Shown here: positions 15,320 to 22,075 of the stretch, piece by piece
How the letters are laid out: the number at the start of each line of letters is the position of its first letter
Numbering within the stretch: position 1 is the first letter of the stretch
NCBI GenBank assembly: GCA_945906975.1
Contig: CAMDRY010000012.1
Location: forward strand, 1-23,673
DNA from: Bordetella parapertussis
GTDB lineage: Bacteria; Pseudomonadota; Gammaproteobacteria; Burkholderiales; SG8-39
Reading direction: 5' to 3'
DNA length: 23,673 nucleotides
Translations under genes and position numbers: made by a program
Notes under the pieces: generated by a model
What the model was told of the DNA's origin: nothing
The model's database searches: none
Seen by the model: only the letters and a program-made list of their open reading frames with translations

Positions 15320-16060
15320 CTAGATCGTCATTCCACCGTCGACGGAAAAGGCCCCCCCGGTGGCAAACAACGATTCGTCCGAGGCCAGATAGATGAATAT
15401 AGGCACCATATCCTCGACCGTACCCAAACGCCCCATTGGCTGGCGCTCAATGAAATCCTTGCGCGCCTGGACCGGATCGGCAAACGCGTTGATCCGCCCC
15501 TCAAGCGAAGGCGTTGCGATGGTGCCCGGACACACTGCGTTGCAACGCACTCCCTGTTTGACATAATCGGCGGCAATCGCCTTGGTCAGCCCGATGACCG
15601 CCGCCTTGCTCGCGCCATAAGCAAGGCGGTTGGGCAGCCCCTTTATGCTCGATGCAATCGACGACATATTGATGATGCTGCCCTTGTTCTTCTTCAGCAT
15701 CCCAGGCAAGAATGCGCGGGTGGTGAAAAACATCGCTCGCACGTTGATATCGAAACTTTTGTCCCAGTCCTCCGGCGTGCAATCAAGGGCGCTGCCATGC
15801 GCAACCCAACCGGCGCAGTTAAACAGCACGTCCACAGCGCCAACCTCGGCCGCGATGCGCGCGATCGCTGCGTCATCGGTCACATCAAGCTGCCGTGTCT
15901 TTATCCCGGGCACGCCTTCCAACTCGGCCAGCAATTTCGCGTTCACATCAGTCGCCCAAACGCTGGCGCCCTCCTTGGCGAACGCCACCGCAGCCGCGCG
16001 TCCCATACCCTGCGCCGCCGCCGTAATGAATGCAATCTTCCCTTCCAGCCTGCCGCTCAT
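15320..16060 (-). CDS. SDR dehydrogenase, 2-keto-3-deoxy-L-fuconate dehydrogenase/DHRS6-like
   Basis: This 246-residue short-chain dehydrogenase most likely oxidises the C4 hydroxyl of a 2-keto-3-deoxy sugar acid with NAD. The start is ATG at 16060 behind AAGGGGATGGG. It shows 'ITAAAQGMGRAAAVAF' (the glycine motif with TAAAQG instead of TGGG), Asp38 in 'WATDVN' for NAD, 'LFNCAGWV', 'INMSSIASS' with the catalytic Ser, and Tyr148/Lys152 in 'YGASK'. Arg145 sits in 'NRLAY'. The unusual 'TAAAQG', 'VLDC/ALDC', 'IINMSSIASSIKG' and 'CPGTIATPSL' wording recalls human DHRS6 and the bacterial 2-keto-3-deoxy-L-fuconate dehydrogenases. It is divergent from the GntR regulator gene and 194 bases before the hydrolase that would use its product. 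Confidence 0.9.
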   Translation of the reverse strand: MSGRLEGKIAFITAAAQGMGRAAAVAFAKEGASVWATDVNAKLLAELEGVPGIKTRQLDVTDDAAIARIAAEVGAVDVLFNCAGWVAHGSALDCTPEDWDKSFDINVRAMFFTTRAFLPGMLKKNKGSIINMSSIASSIKGLPNRLAYGASKAAVIGLTKAIAADYVKQGVRCNAVCPGTIATPSLEGRINAFADPVQARKDFIERQPMGRLGTVEDMVPIFIYLASDESLFATGGAFSVDGGMTI

Positions 16061-16096
16061 CCCATCCCCTTTCAATGTTGATGTTTCTCGATGTTT

Positions 16097-16120
16097 TTTG
16101 TACAAACCAGACCAGACCAA
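16097..16120. promoter_or_regulatory. Possible second operator near the leftward SDR: TTTGTACAAA plus CAGACCAA
   Basis: A perfect 10-base palindrome TTTGTACAAA (16097-16106) is followed by CAGACCAA (16113-16120). Read on the minus strand the latter is TTGGTCTG, an 8-base match to the left half of the operator at 16230. It lies 37-60 bases before the SDR start codon. A regulator bound here and at 16230 could control the leftward gene; this is inference. Confidence 0.4.
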
Positions 16121-16135
16121 CAAATCACACAAACA

Positions 16136-16163
16136 CGAACAACGAACACGAACGCACGCGAAC
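16136..16163. repeat. Irregular CGAAC repeats in the divergent gap
   Basis: CGAAC occurs at 16136, 16143, 16149 and 16159 (spacing 7, 6 and 10) in an A/C-rich, low-complexity stretch between the two operator-like sites. The irregular spacing gives no clear protein-binding interpretation. It may simply be leader sequence of the leftward transcript. Confidence 0.4.
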
Positions 16164-16229
16164 ACAAATGCAATTTACGCAGGGTATTTGTGGTGCACCG
16201 CAACATCTGATGCGCATTAAAATCTCAAA

Positions 16230-16250
16230 TTGGTCTGACCACTTGACCAA
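16230..16250. promoter_or_regulatory. FadR/GntR-type operator in the divergent control region
   Basis: TGGTCTGACCA (16231-16241) fits the T-n-G-T-nnn-A-C-n-A pattern known for FadR-subfamily GntR regulators. A second symmetry links TTGGTC (16230-16235) to GACCAA (16245-16250) around 9 bases. The site is 64 bases before the gntR-like gene, overlaps its candidate -35, and lies between divergent transcripts. It is the obvious target of the adjacent regulator, which would therefore be self-controlled. Confidence 0.65.
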
Positions 16251-16272
16251 AGTGTAACGCGCTCGTTAAGCT
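16243..16272 (+). promoter_or_regulatory. Candidate promoter of the rightward gntR-transporter operon
   Basis: TTGACC (16243-16248, 5/6 match to the -35) is 18 bases from TAAGCT (16267-16272, 3/6 match to the -10). The -35 falls inside the operator, so regulator binding would block polymerase. The leader would be about 35 bases. Confidence 0.4.
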
Positions 16273-16314
16273 AACGTCCACCCCTCGCAGACAGCCCATA
16301 AGAATTCCAAGACT

Positions 16315-17016
16315 ATGCCGCTGCAAACCGTAGAGACACGCCGCCTGTACCGGCAGATCGCCGACCAGATTCACGCGCTCATCGTCGGCGGAGAATACGC
16401 CCCCGGCTCACGCCTGCCGCCCGAGCGCACTTTGGCAAAGCAGCTTGGCGTGTCAAGACCGTCGGTGCGCGAAGCGCTGATCGCTCTTGAAGTCGAGGGT
16501 ATGCTCGATGTACGTGTTGGTTCGGGCATCTATGTGACGCAACCGGGCGAGCGCGGCGGGCACGAACCCCTGAATGACCCCACCGGCCCGTTCGAGGTCA
16601 TCAGCGCACGCGGGCTGATAGAAGGGGAGTGCGCCGCGCTCGCGGCAAAAAACGCCAGCACCCTGCAGATGCGCGCCATCCGCGGCGCCCACGCCGGCAT
16701 GCTGGCGGAGAGCAAAAAACACCACAACCCGCTCGATGCCGACCGGCTTTTCCATGTGCGCATCGCAGAGGCAAGCGGCAACAGCGCTCTGGTGCTCGTT
16801 GTGCAAACGCTGTGGGACCAGCGCATCGGCCCGCTATACCGCAGCCTCGAGCGCAAGCTCGAATATCCCCGAATGGCCGCTGAAACCATGCGCGAGCATC
16901 AATCCATAGTCAACGCAATCGTCAAACGCGATGCGCGCGGCGCAAGGGCCGCAATGCGCCAGCACATGAAAAAAACCCACCAACGCTACATCAAGGAATG
17001 GAGTGCGGAAAACTAG
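16315..17016 (+). CDS. GntR-family transcriptional regulator (FadR/FCD subfamily)
   Basis: This 233-residue DNA-binding regulator is probably the local control protein of the sugar-acid genes. The N-terminal winged helix (residues 10-75) contains '[45 protein letters not shown]', the classic GntR helix-turn-helix, and 'RVGSGIYV' as the wing. The C-terminal FCD ligand domain keeps the metal-binding set Asp143, His147 ('[14 protein letters not shown]'), His195 ('REHQSI') and His217. FCD regulators commonly sense carboxylates such as sugar acids or their breakdown products. The gene is divergent from the SDR at 15320-16060, is preceded by a matching operator, and ends one base before the transporter ATPase, so it heads the rightward operon. 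The Shine-Dalgarno is weak. Confidence 0.94.
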   Translation: MPLQTVETRRLYRQIADQIHALIVGGEYAPGSRLPPERTLAKQLGVSRPSVREALIALEVEGMLDVRVGSGIYVTQPGERGGHEPLNDPTGPFEVISARGLIEGECAALAAKNASTLQMRAIRGAHAGMLAESKKHHNPLDADRLFHVRIAEASGNSALVLVVQTLWDQRIGPLYRSLERKLEYPRMAAETMREHQSIVNAIVKRDARGARAAMRQHMKKTHQRYIKEWSAEN

Positions 17017-17017
17017 C

Positions 17018-18070
17018 ATGGCCACAGTCACGCTCAGAGATGTACGCAAGTCCTTTGGCAGCACGCCGGTGGTGCATGGCGTCGATATCCTCATTGAGGA
17101 CGGAGAATTCTGCGTCCTCGTCGGTCCTTCCGGATGCGGCAAGTCGACGCTGCTGCGCATGATCGCCGGACTGGAAGAAATATCCGCTGGCGAGATCCTG
17201 ATCGGCGAGCGCGTGGTGAACAATGTCGCACCGAAGGAGCGCGACATTGCCATGGTGTTCCAGAACTATGCACTGTATCCGCACATGACCGTGCGCGACA
17301 ACATGGCATTCAGCCTGAAGCTCGCACGCACGCCGAAAGAACAGATGCAGCAGCGCGTGGCCGAGGCTGCGGGCATTCTCGGGCTGACCGATTACCTTGA
17401 GCGCTATCCGCGCCAGCTCTCGGGCGGCCAGCGCCAGCGCGTGGCCATGGGCCGCGCCATCGTCAGGAAGCCCCAGGTGTTCCTGTTCGATGAACCGCTC
17501 TCCAACCTGGATGCCAAGCTGCGCGTATCGATGCGCACCGAGATCAAGGCACTGCACCAGCGGCTCAAAACAACTTCGGTTTATGTCACGCACGACCAGA
17601 TCGAGGCAATGACCATGGCCGACAGGATCGTGGTTATGAACGCGGGCAAGGTCGAACAGATCGGCTCGCCGCTGGCCCTTTACGACAACCCGGCCAACCT
17701 GTTCGTCGCCGGTTTCATCGGCTCGCCGGCAATGAACTTTGTTCCCGGAAAGGCGACCGGGAACGGCAGCATTTCGGTTGCACAAGGGCATGATATCCCG
17801 CTACACGCCGGAGTGAAGGTCGAAGCCGGCCGCGACGTCATCGTCGGCGTGCGTCCGGAGCACCTCGCGGTGTCGGCAAGCGGCCTGCCGGTGGAAGTTG
17901 TGGTGGTCGAACCCACCGGCGCCGACACCCAGATCTTTTGCAAGCTTGCTGGCGTCGACATCACCGCCGTCGTGCGCGAGCGTCATGAGTTCCATCCCGG
18001 CGAAACGATCCGCTTGGCGCCCCAACTGACGTTCCTTTTCGACCCCGCGAGCGGGGCAAGGCTCGCCTGA
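17018..18070 (+). CDS. ABC sugar importer ATPase (UgpC/MalK/MsmK family)
   Basis: This is the ATP-hydrolysing subunit of a CUT1-type carbohydrate importer, acting as a dimer on the inner face of the membrane. The 350-residue protein has Walker A 'GPSGCGKST' (36-44), the Q-loop at Gln82 in '[10 protein letters not shown]', signature '[15 protein letters not shown]' (134-148), Walker B 'VFLFDE' (154-159), the D-loop 'SNLDAKLR', and the switch His192 in 'VTHDQ'. A C-terminal OB-fold regulatory domain from about residue 235 includes 'GVRPEHLAV'. The start is ATG at 17018; a GTG at 17003 is in frame but lies within the regulator gene. It is one base from the regulator stop, so translation is coupled. 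Confidence 0.96.
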   Translation: MATVTLRDVRKSFGSTPVVHGVDILIEDGEFCVLVGPSGCGKSTLLRMIAGLEEISAGEILIGERVVNNVAPKERDIAMVFQNYALYPHMTVRDNMAFSLKLARTPKEQMQQRVAEAAGILGLTDYLERYPRQLSGGQRQRVAMGRAIVRKPQVFLFDEPLSNLDAKLRVSMRTEIKALHQRLKTTSVYVTHDQIEAMTMADRIVVMNAGKVEQIGSPLALYDNPANLFVAGFIGSPAMNFVPGKATGNGSISVAQGHDIPLHAGVKVEAGRDVIVGVRPEHLAVSASGLPVEVVVVEPTGADTQIFCKLAGVDITAVVRERHEFHPGETIRLAPQLTFLFDPASGARLA

Positions 18071-18097
18071 GAACTTAAATCACCAAAGGAGGAAAAC

Positions 18098-19417
18098 ATG
18101 AGCATGATGAAACGCAGGGACTTTCTGAAAACCACCGTCGGTATCGCCGCAGGGGCAGCCGCTCCGGTGGCCTTGATGAAGGAGGCGCAGGCCCAGCAGT
18201 GGACCGGCCAGCCCGAGAAGGGCGCGAAGCTACGCGTACTGCGCTGGAGCCGCTTCGTGCAGGGCGACATCGACCAGTACATGAAGAACGTCGCCGCCTT
18301 CAGCCAGAAATACGGCGTCGAGGTGCGTGTCGACAACGAGGGCTGGGAAGACGTGCGTCCCAAGGCTGCAGTCTCTGCCAACACCGGCGCGGGCCCGGAC
18401 ATCATCCTGTCGACCAACGACGATGCCAACCTCTACCCCGATAAACTGCTCGACGTAACCGACCTGGGCGAATACCTGGGCAAGAAATACGGCGGCTGGT
18501 TCCCCGCCGCACAGGCATTCAACCGCCCCGACGGTAAGAAGTGGATCGCCATCCCGCTCGGCTCAGCCGGCGCGATGATGGTCTACCGCGAGAGCATGCT
18601 CAAGGCAGCCGGCGTCACCAGCTTCCCGAAGACCACGGACGACTTCCTGAAAATGATGAAGGCGCTACACGCCAAGGGCACGCCCGGCGGCTTTGCTCTG
18701 GGCAACGCGACCGGCGACGGCCTTTGGTGCAACTGGCTGATCTGGGCCTTCGGTGGCAAGCTTGTCAACGAGAAGAACCAGGTCGTGATCGACAGCCCGG
18801 AAACGCTGAAGGCGCTCGAGTACGGCAAGGAACTTTACGCCACCTTCATCCCGGGCACGCTGTCCTGGCTCGACCCGAACAACAACAAGGCCTTCCTTGA
18901 CGGCCAGATTTCGGTCACCAACAACGGCATCTCGATCTACTACGCGGCGAAGAACGCCACGGACCCGAAGATCAAGGAACTGCAGGCCGACATCCAGCAC
19001 GCCCCCTACCCCATAGGCCCCGTGGGCGTGGCCACCGAGTCCCACCTGTTCTTCAACCAGATGATCATGAAGCACACCAAGTACCCGAAGGCGGCCAAGG
19101 AGTTCCTGCGCTTCATGATGGAGAAAGAGCAGTTCGAGTCCTGGATGACGGCTGCGGGCGGCTACATTGCCCCGCCGCTCGCCGACTACACGAAAGCCGC
19201 GATCTGGACATCTGACGTGAAAAACACGCCATACCGCGACGCCGTGAAAAATCTGCGTCCTGCGGGCTATGCCGGCAAGCTCGGCTACGCCTCTGCGGGT
19301 GCATCAGCAGACTTCATTGTTGTCAACATGGTGGCCGAAGCTATCAGCGGTGCGAAGACACCGAAGGAAGCCGCAGAGCGCGCGCAAAAACGCGCCGAGC
19401 GCTACTACAAGGTGTAA
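18098..19417 (+). CDS. ABC sugar-binding protein, Tat-exported (family 1 solute-binding protein)
   Basis: This is the periplasmic ligand receptor of the importer, 439 residues long. The N-terminus 'MKRRDFLKTTVGIAAGAAAPVAL' is a twin-arginine signal (Arg6-Arg7, FLK) with predicted cleavage after 'AQA' before 'QQWTG'. The mature domain has the extracellular-solute-binding family 1 layout: 'LRVLRWSRFVQGDIDQYMKNVAAFSQKYGVEV', 'GAGPDIILSTNDDA', 'WIAIPLGSAGAMMVYRESMLKAAGV', and 'GQISVTNNGISIYY'. A C-terminal 'KAAKEFLRFMMEKEQFESWMTAAGGYIAP' is standard for CUT1 receptors. An AAAGGAGG lies directly before the ATG, the strongest ribosome site in the operon, as expected for a protein needed in excess. 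Twin-arginine export is known but not the rule for this family. Confidence 0.95.
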   Translation: MSMMKRRDFLKTTVGIAAGAAAPVALMKEAQAQQWTGQPEKGAKLRVLRWSRFVQGDIDQYMKNVAAFSQKYGVEVRVDNEGWEDVRPKAAVSANTGAGPDIILSTNDDANLYPDKLLDVTDLGEYLGKKYGGWFPAAQAFNRPDGKKWIAIPLGSAGAMMVYRESMLKAAGVTSFPKTTDDFLKMMKALHAKGTPGGFALGNATGDGLWCNWLIWAFGGKLVNEKNQVVIDSPETLKALEYGKELYATFIPGTLSWLDPNNNKAFLDGQISVTNNGISIYYAAKNATDPKIKELQADIQHAPYPIGPVGVATESHLFFNQMIMKHTKYPKAAKEFLRFMMEKEQFESWMTAAGGYIAPPLADYTKAAIWTSDVKNTPYRDAVKNLRPAGYAGKLGYASAGASADFIVVNMVAEAISGAKTPKEAAERAQKRAERYYKV

Positions 19418-19431
19418 GCAGGATCTATCGA

Positions 19432-20331
19432 GTGAGTCACTGGCTTAACAACAGGAACGTCCTCGGGTTGCTATTCATGCTACCCGCGGGCCTCCTGTTG
19501 CTCGTTTTCCTAACCTATCCGCTCGGTCTGGGCACCTGGCTGGGCTTTACCGACGCTAAGGTCGGGCGCGCCGGCGAGTGGGTGGGCACGGAGAATTTCG
19601 AATTCCTGTTCGGCGACAGTGTCGCGCGCCTGTCGCTCTTCAATACCTTGTTCTACACCGTCGTCGCGAGCATCATGAAGTTCGCACTCGGCCTGTGGCT
19701 CGCGTTGCTCCTTAACAAGGACCTGCCGGTCAAGGCCTTCCTGCGTGCCATCGTGCTGCTGCCCTTCATTGTCCCGACCGCCCTGTCGGCGCTCGCGTTC
19801 TGGTGGCTTTATGACTCGCAATTCTCGGTCATCTCTTGGGCGTTCATGAAGATGGGCCTCATAAACCAGTACATCGACTTCCTCGGCGATCCCTGGATGG
19901 CGCGCCTTGCCACCATCGCCGCCAACGTCTGGCGCGGCGTGCCCTTTGTCGCCATCACGCTGCTGGCCGGACTGCAGACCGTGTCGCCCTCCCTGTACGA
20001 AGCCGCCTCACTCGATGGCGCCACAGAATGGCAGAAATTCCGGCACGTCACGCTGCCCATGCTCACGCCCATCATCGCAGTAGTGATGACCTTCTCGGTG
20101 CTGTTCACCTTCACCGACTTCCAGCTGATCTACGTGCTGACCCGTGGCGGTCCGCTCAACGCCACCCACCTCATGGCAACGCTCTCCTTCCAGCGCGCCA
20201 TTTCCGGCGGCGCGCTAGGCGAAGGTGCGGCGCTCGCCACCGCGATGGTGCCATTCCTGCTCGCCGCAATCATGTTCAGTTACTTCGGCCTGCAGCGCCG
20301 CGCCTGGCAGCAGGGCGGAACCGACAAATAG
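19432..20331 (+). CDS. ABC sugar importer permease (MalF/UgpA type)
   Basis: This is one of two inner-membrane channel subunits of the CUT1 importer. The 299-residue protein begins at GTG 19432, 14 bases after the binding protein, with AGGA upstream. Six hydrophobic helices are visible, the first being 'VLGLLFMLPAGLLLLVFLTYPL'. The cytoplasmic EAA loop that contacts the ATPase reads 'YEAASLDGATEWQKFRHVTLPMLTP', with the conserved Glu-Ala-Ala, Gly and Pro. 'RGGPLNATHLMAT' is the typical MalF-type segment after it. Gene order ATPase, binding protein, permease, permease marks a complete importer. Confidence 0.95.
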   Translation: MSHWLNNRNVLGLLFMLPAGLLLLVFLTYPLGLGTWLGFTDAKVGRAGEWVGTENFEFLFGDSVARLSLFNTLFYTVVASIMKFALGLWLALLLNKDLPVKAFLRAIVLLPFIVPTALSALAFWWLYDSQFSVISWAFMKMGLINQYIDFLGDPWMARLATIAANVWRGVPFVAITLLAGLQTVSPSLYEAASLDGATEWQKFRHVTLPMLTPIIAVVMTFSVLFTFTDFQLIYVLTRGGPLNATHLMATLSFQRAISGGALGEGAALATAMVPFLLAAIMFSYFGLQRRAWQQGGTDK

Positions 20332-20347
20332 AAACGCAGGAAAACCC

Positions 20348-21223
20348 GTGAACCAAAACGAAACCCAAGACTCCGCCGGAATGGCCTATCTCGACTCGCG
20401 CCTGCGGCGCTGGGTCACGGTCTACCTCCCCCTGCTCGCCTTCCTGTTCGTACTGCTGTTCCCTTTCTACTGGATGGGGATGACCGCGTTCAAACCGAAC
20501 GAGGAACTCGTATCCAAGGCGGCAAACCCGTTCTGGATTAACAACCCGACGCTCGTCCATTTTGAAAAACTGCTGTTCCACACCTCTTATCCGCAATGGA
20601 TGTGGAACACGGTGGTGATCTCTGTTATCGCCACATTCACCTCGCTCGCCGCGAGCGTGTTCGCCGCCTATGCCATCGAGCGCCTGCGCTACAAGGGAGC
20701 CAGGCAGGTCGGTCTGGCCATTTTTCTCGCCTATCTGGTGCCCCCGTCCATCCTGTTCATTCCACTGGCCGCGATCGTGGTCCAGCTCGGCCTGTACGAC
20801 ACCAGGTGGGCGCTGATCCTCACCTACCCGACCTTCCTGATTCCGTTCTGTACCTGGCTGCTGATGGGCTACTTCCGTTCGATCCCGTATGAGCTGGAGG
20901 AATGCGCGCTGATCGACGGCGCAACGCGCTGGCAGGTGCTCATCAAGATCATCCTGCCGCTCGCTGTGCCGGGGCTGATATCGGCGGGCATATTCGCCTT
21001 CACACTGTCGTGGAACGAGTTCATCTACGCGCTAACATTCATCTCCTCCTCGGAAACCAAGACGGTGCCGGTTGGCGTAGTAACCGAACTGGTGGAAGGC
21101 GACGTCTATCACTGGGGCCCGCTGATGGCCGGCGCGCTGCTCGGCTCGCTGCCAGTGGCGGTGCTGTATTCCTTCTTCGTCGAGTACTACGTATCGGGCA
21201 TGACCGGGGCGGTCAAGGAGTAG
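20348..21223 (+). CDS. ABC sugar importer permease (MalG/UgpE type)
   Basis: This is the second channel subunit, 291 residues from GTG 20348 behind AGGAAAA. The frame stays open upstream but overlaps the previous permease and is not protein-like there. An internal ATG at 20381 (MAYLDSRLRR) is an alternative start. Six helices span the membrane. The EAA loop is 'YELEECALIDGATRWQVLIKIILPLAVPGL', with the Gly and Pro conserved and Glu-Glu-Cys-Ala in place of Glu-Ala-Ala. The MalG-type 'LSWNEFIYALTFI' follows. It pairs with the permease 16 bases upstream. Confidence 0.95.
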   Translation: MNQNETQDSAGMAYLDSRLRRWVTVYLPLLAFLFVLLFPFYWMGMTAFKPNEELVSKAANPFWINNPTLVHFEKLLFHTSYPQWMWNTVVISVIATFTSLAASVFAAYAIERLRYKGARQVGLAIFLAYLVPPSILFIPLAAIVVQLGLYDTRWALILTYPTFLIPFCTWLLMGYFRSIPYELEECALIDGATRWQVLIKIILPLAVPGLISAGIFAFTLSWNEFIYALTFISSSETKTVPVGVVTELVEGDVYHWGPLMAGALLGSLPVAVLYSFFVEYYVSGMTGAVKE

Positions 21224-21312
21224 GCCCGACCCGTTGGGTTCGCATTTTTCTATGCGCGCGTGAATACCGCACGCTGTTTGAGCTCATTCACAAACAATAA
21301 AAGGTTTTGGAC

Positions 21313-22062
21313 ATGAATCAACTCGATTTTAAAGACCGCACGGCCATTGTCACCGGCGGCGCGACAGGCATCGGCCTCGCCATCGTCAAACGTCTGCTCG
21401 CCTCTGGTGCCAAGGTTCGAATCTGGGATCGCGATGCGCAGACATTGCAACAGACGCTGACAACGCTGGCCAACCCCGGCGCAAGCGGTGCCAATGTCGA
21501 TGTGTCCGATGCGCAATCGGTGGCCAAAGCCACGGAGGATGCCGCCGCCGCACTGGGAAAAATAGACGTCCTGGTCAATAACGCCGGCATCGCCGGCATC
21601 AACACCCCGGTGATCGACTACCCCGTCGATGAATGGGAACGCGTGCTAAAGGTCAATCTCACCGGCCCGTTCCTGTGCTGTCGCGCCGTCGCTCCGCACA
21701 TGGTGAAAAACAAGTACGGTCGCATCGTCAATATCGCATCGGTCGCCGGCAAGGAGGGCAATCCCAATGCGGTCGCCTACTCCGCCGCAAAAGCCGGCGT
21801 GATCTCGCTCACAAAATCGCTCGGCAAGGAGTTGGCGCAAACGGGGGTGCTGGTCAATTGCGTCACCCCGGCGGCGGCAAAAACGGCGATCTTCGACCAG
21901 ATGACTGAGCAGCATATCAACTACATGCTGTCAAAAATTCCCATGAACCGGTTTGTACAGGTGGATGAAATCGCCGCGCTGGTCGGCTGGCTCGCATCAC
22001 AGGATTGCTCGTTCTCCACGGCGGGCGTGTTCGATATTTCCGGCGGTCGCGCCACTTACTGA
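21313..22062 (+). CDS. SDR-family NAD-dependent dehydrogenase, probable sugar or sugar-acid dehydrogenase
   Basis: This 249-residue classical short-chain dehydrogenase shows 'AIVTGGATGIGLAIV' (14-21 is the glycine motif), Asp39 in 'IWDRD' pointing to NAD, 'VLVNNAGIAG', Ser143 in 'IASVAG', and Tyr156/Lys160 in 'YSAAK'. The C-terminus is 'FDISGGRATY'. The start is ATG at 21313 with AAAAGG upstream; a TTG six bases earlier is in frame. It is 89 bases after the permease (a gap with two weak 5-bp hairpins and no clear terminator) and 13 bases before the dehydratase. By position it is the best candidate for the first oxidation of the imported sugar. It is only a general match to the leftward SDR, so the two are not a recent duplication. 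The substrate is not proven. Confidence 0.9.
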   Translation: MNQLDFKDRTAIVTGGATGIGLAIVKRLLASGAKVRIWDRDAQTLQQTLTTLANPGASGANVDVSDAQSVAKATEDAAAALGKIDVLVNNAGIAGINTPVIDYPVDEWERVLKVNLTGPFLCCRAVAPHMVKNKYGRIVNIASVAGKEGNPNAVAYSAAKAGVISLTKSLGKELAQTGVLVNCVTPAAAKTAIFDQMTEQHINYMLSKIPMNRFVQVDEIAALVGWLASQDCSFSTAGVFDISGGRATY

Positions 22063-22075
22063 AGCTGATTCTCAT

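Noticed and set aside
16136..16163. CGAAC repeats as a CRISPR or iteron array
   Set aside because: Units are 5 bases with irregular spacing and no spacers. This is low-complexity DNA.
16061..16165. N-terminal extension of the leftward SDR to 16165
   Set aside because: The ATG at 16060 has AAGGGG and matches the start of the family. The extension is Cys/Arg-rich and lies in the control region.
21224..21312. A terminator between the second permease and the SDR
   Set aside because: The only hairpins (CGCAT/ATGCG and ACCC/GGGT) have 4-5 bp stems without a following T-run, so the genes are treated as one operon.
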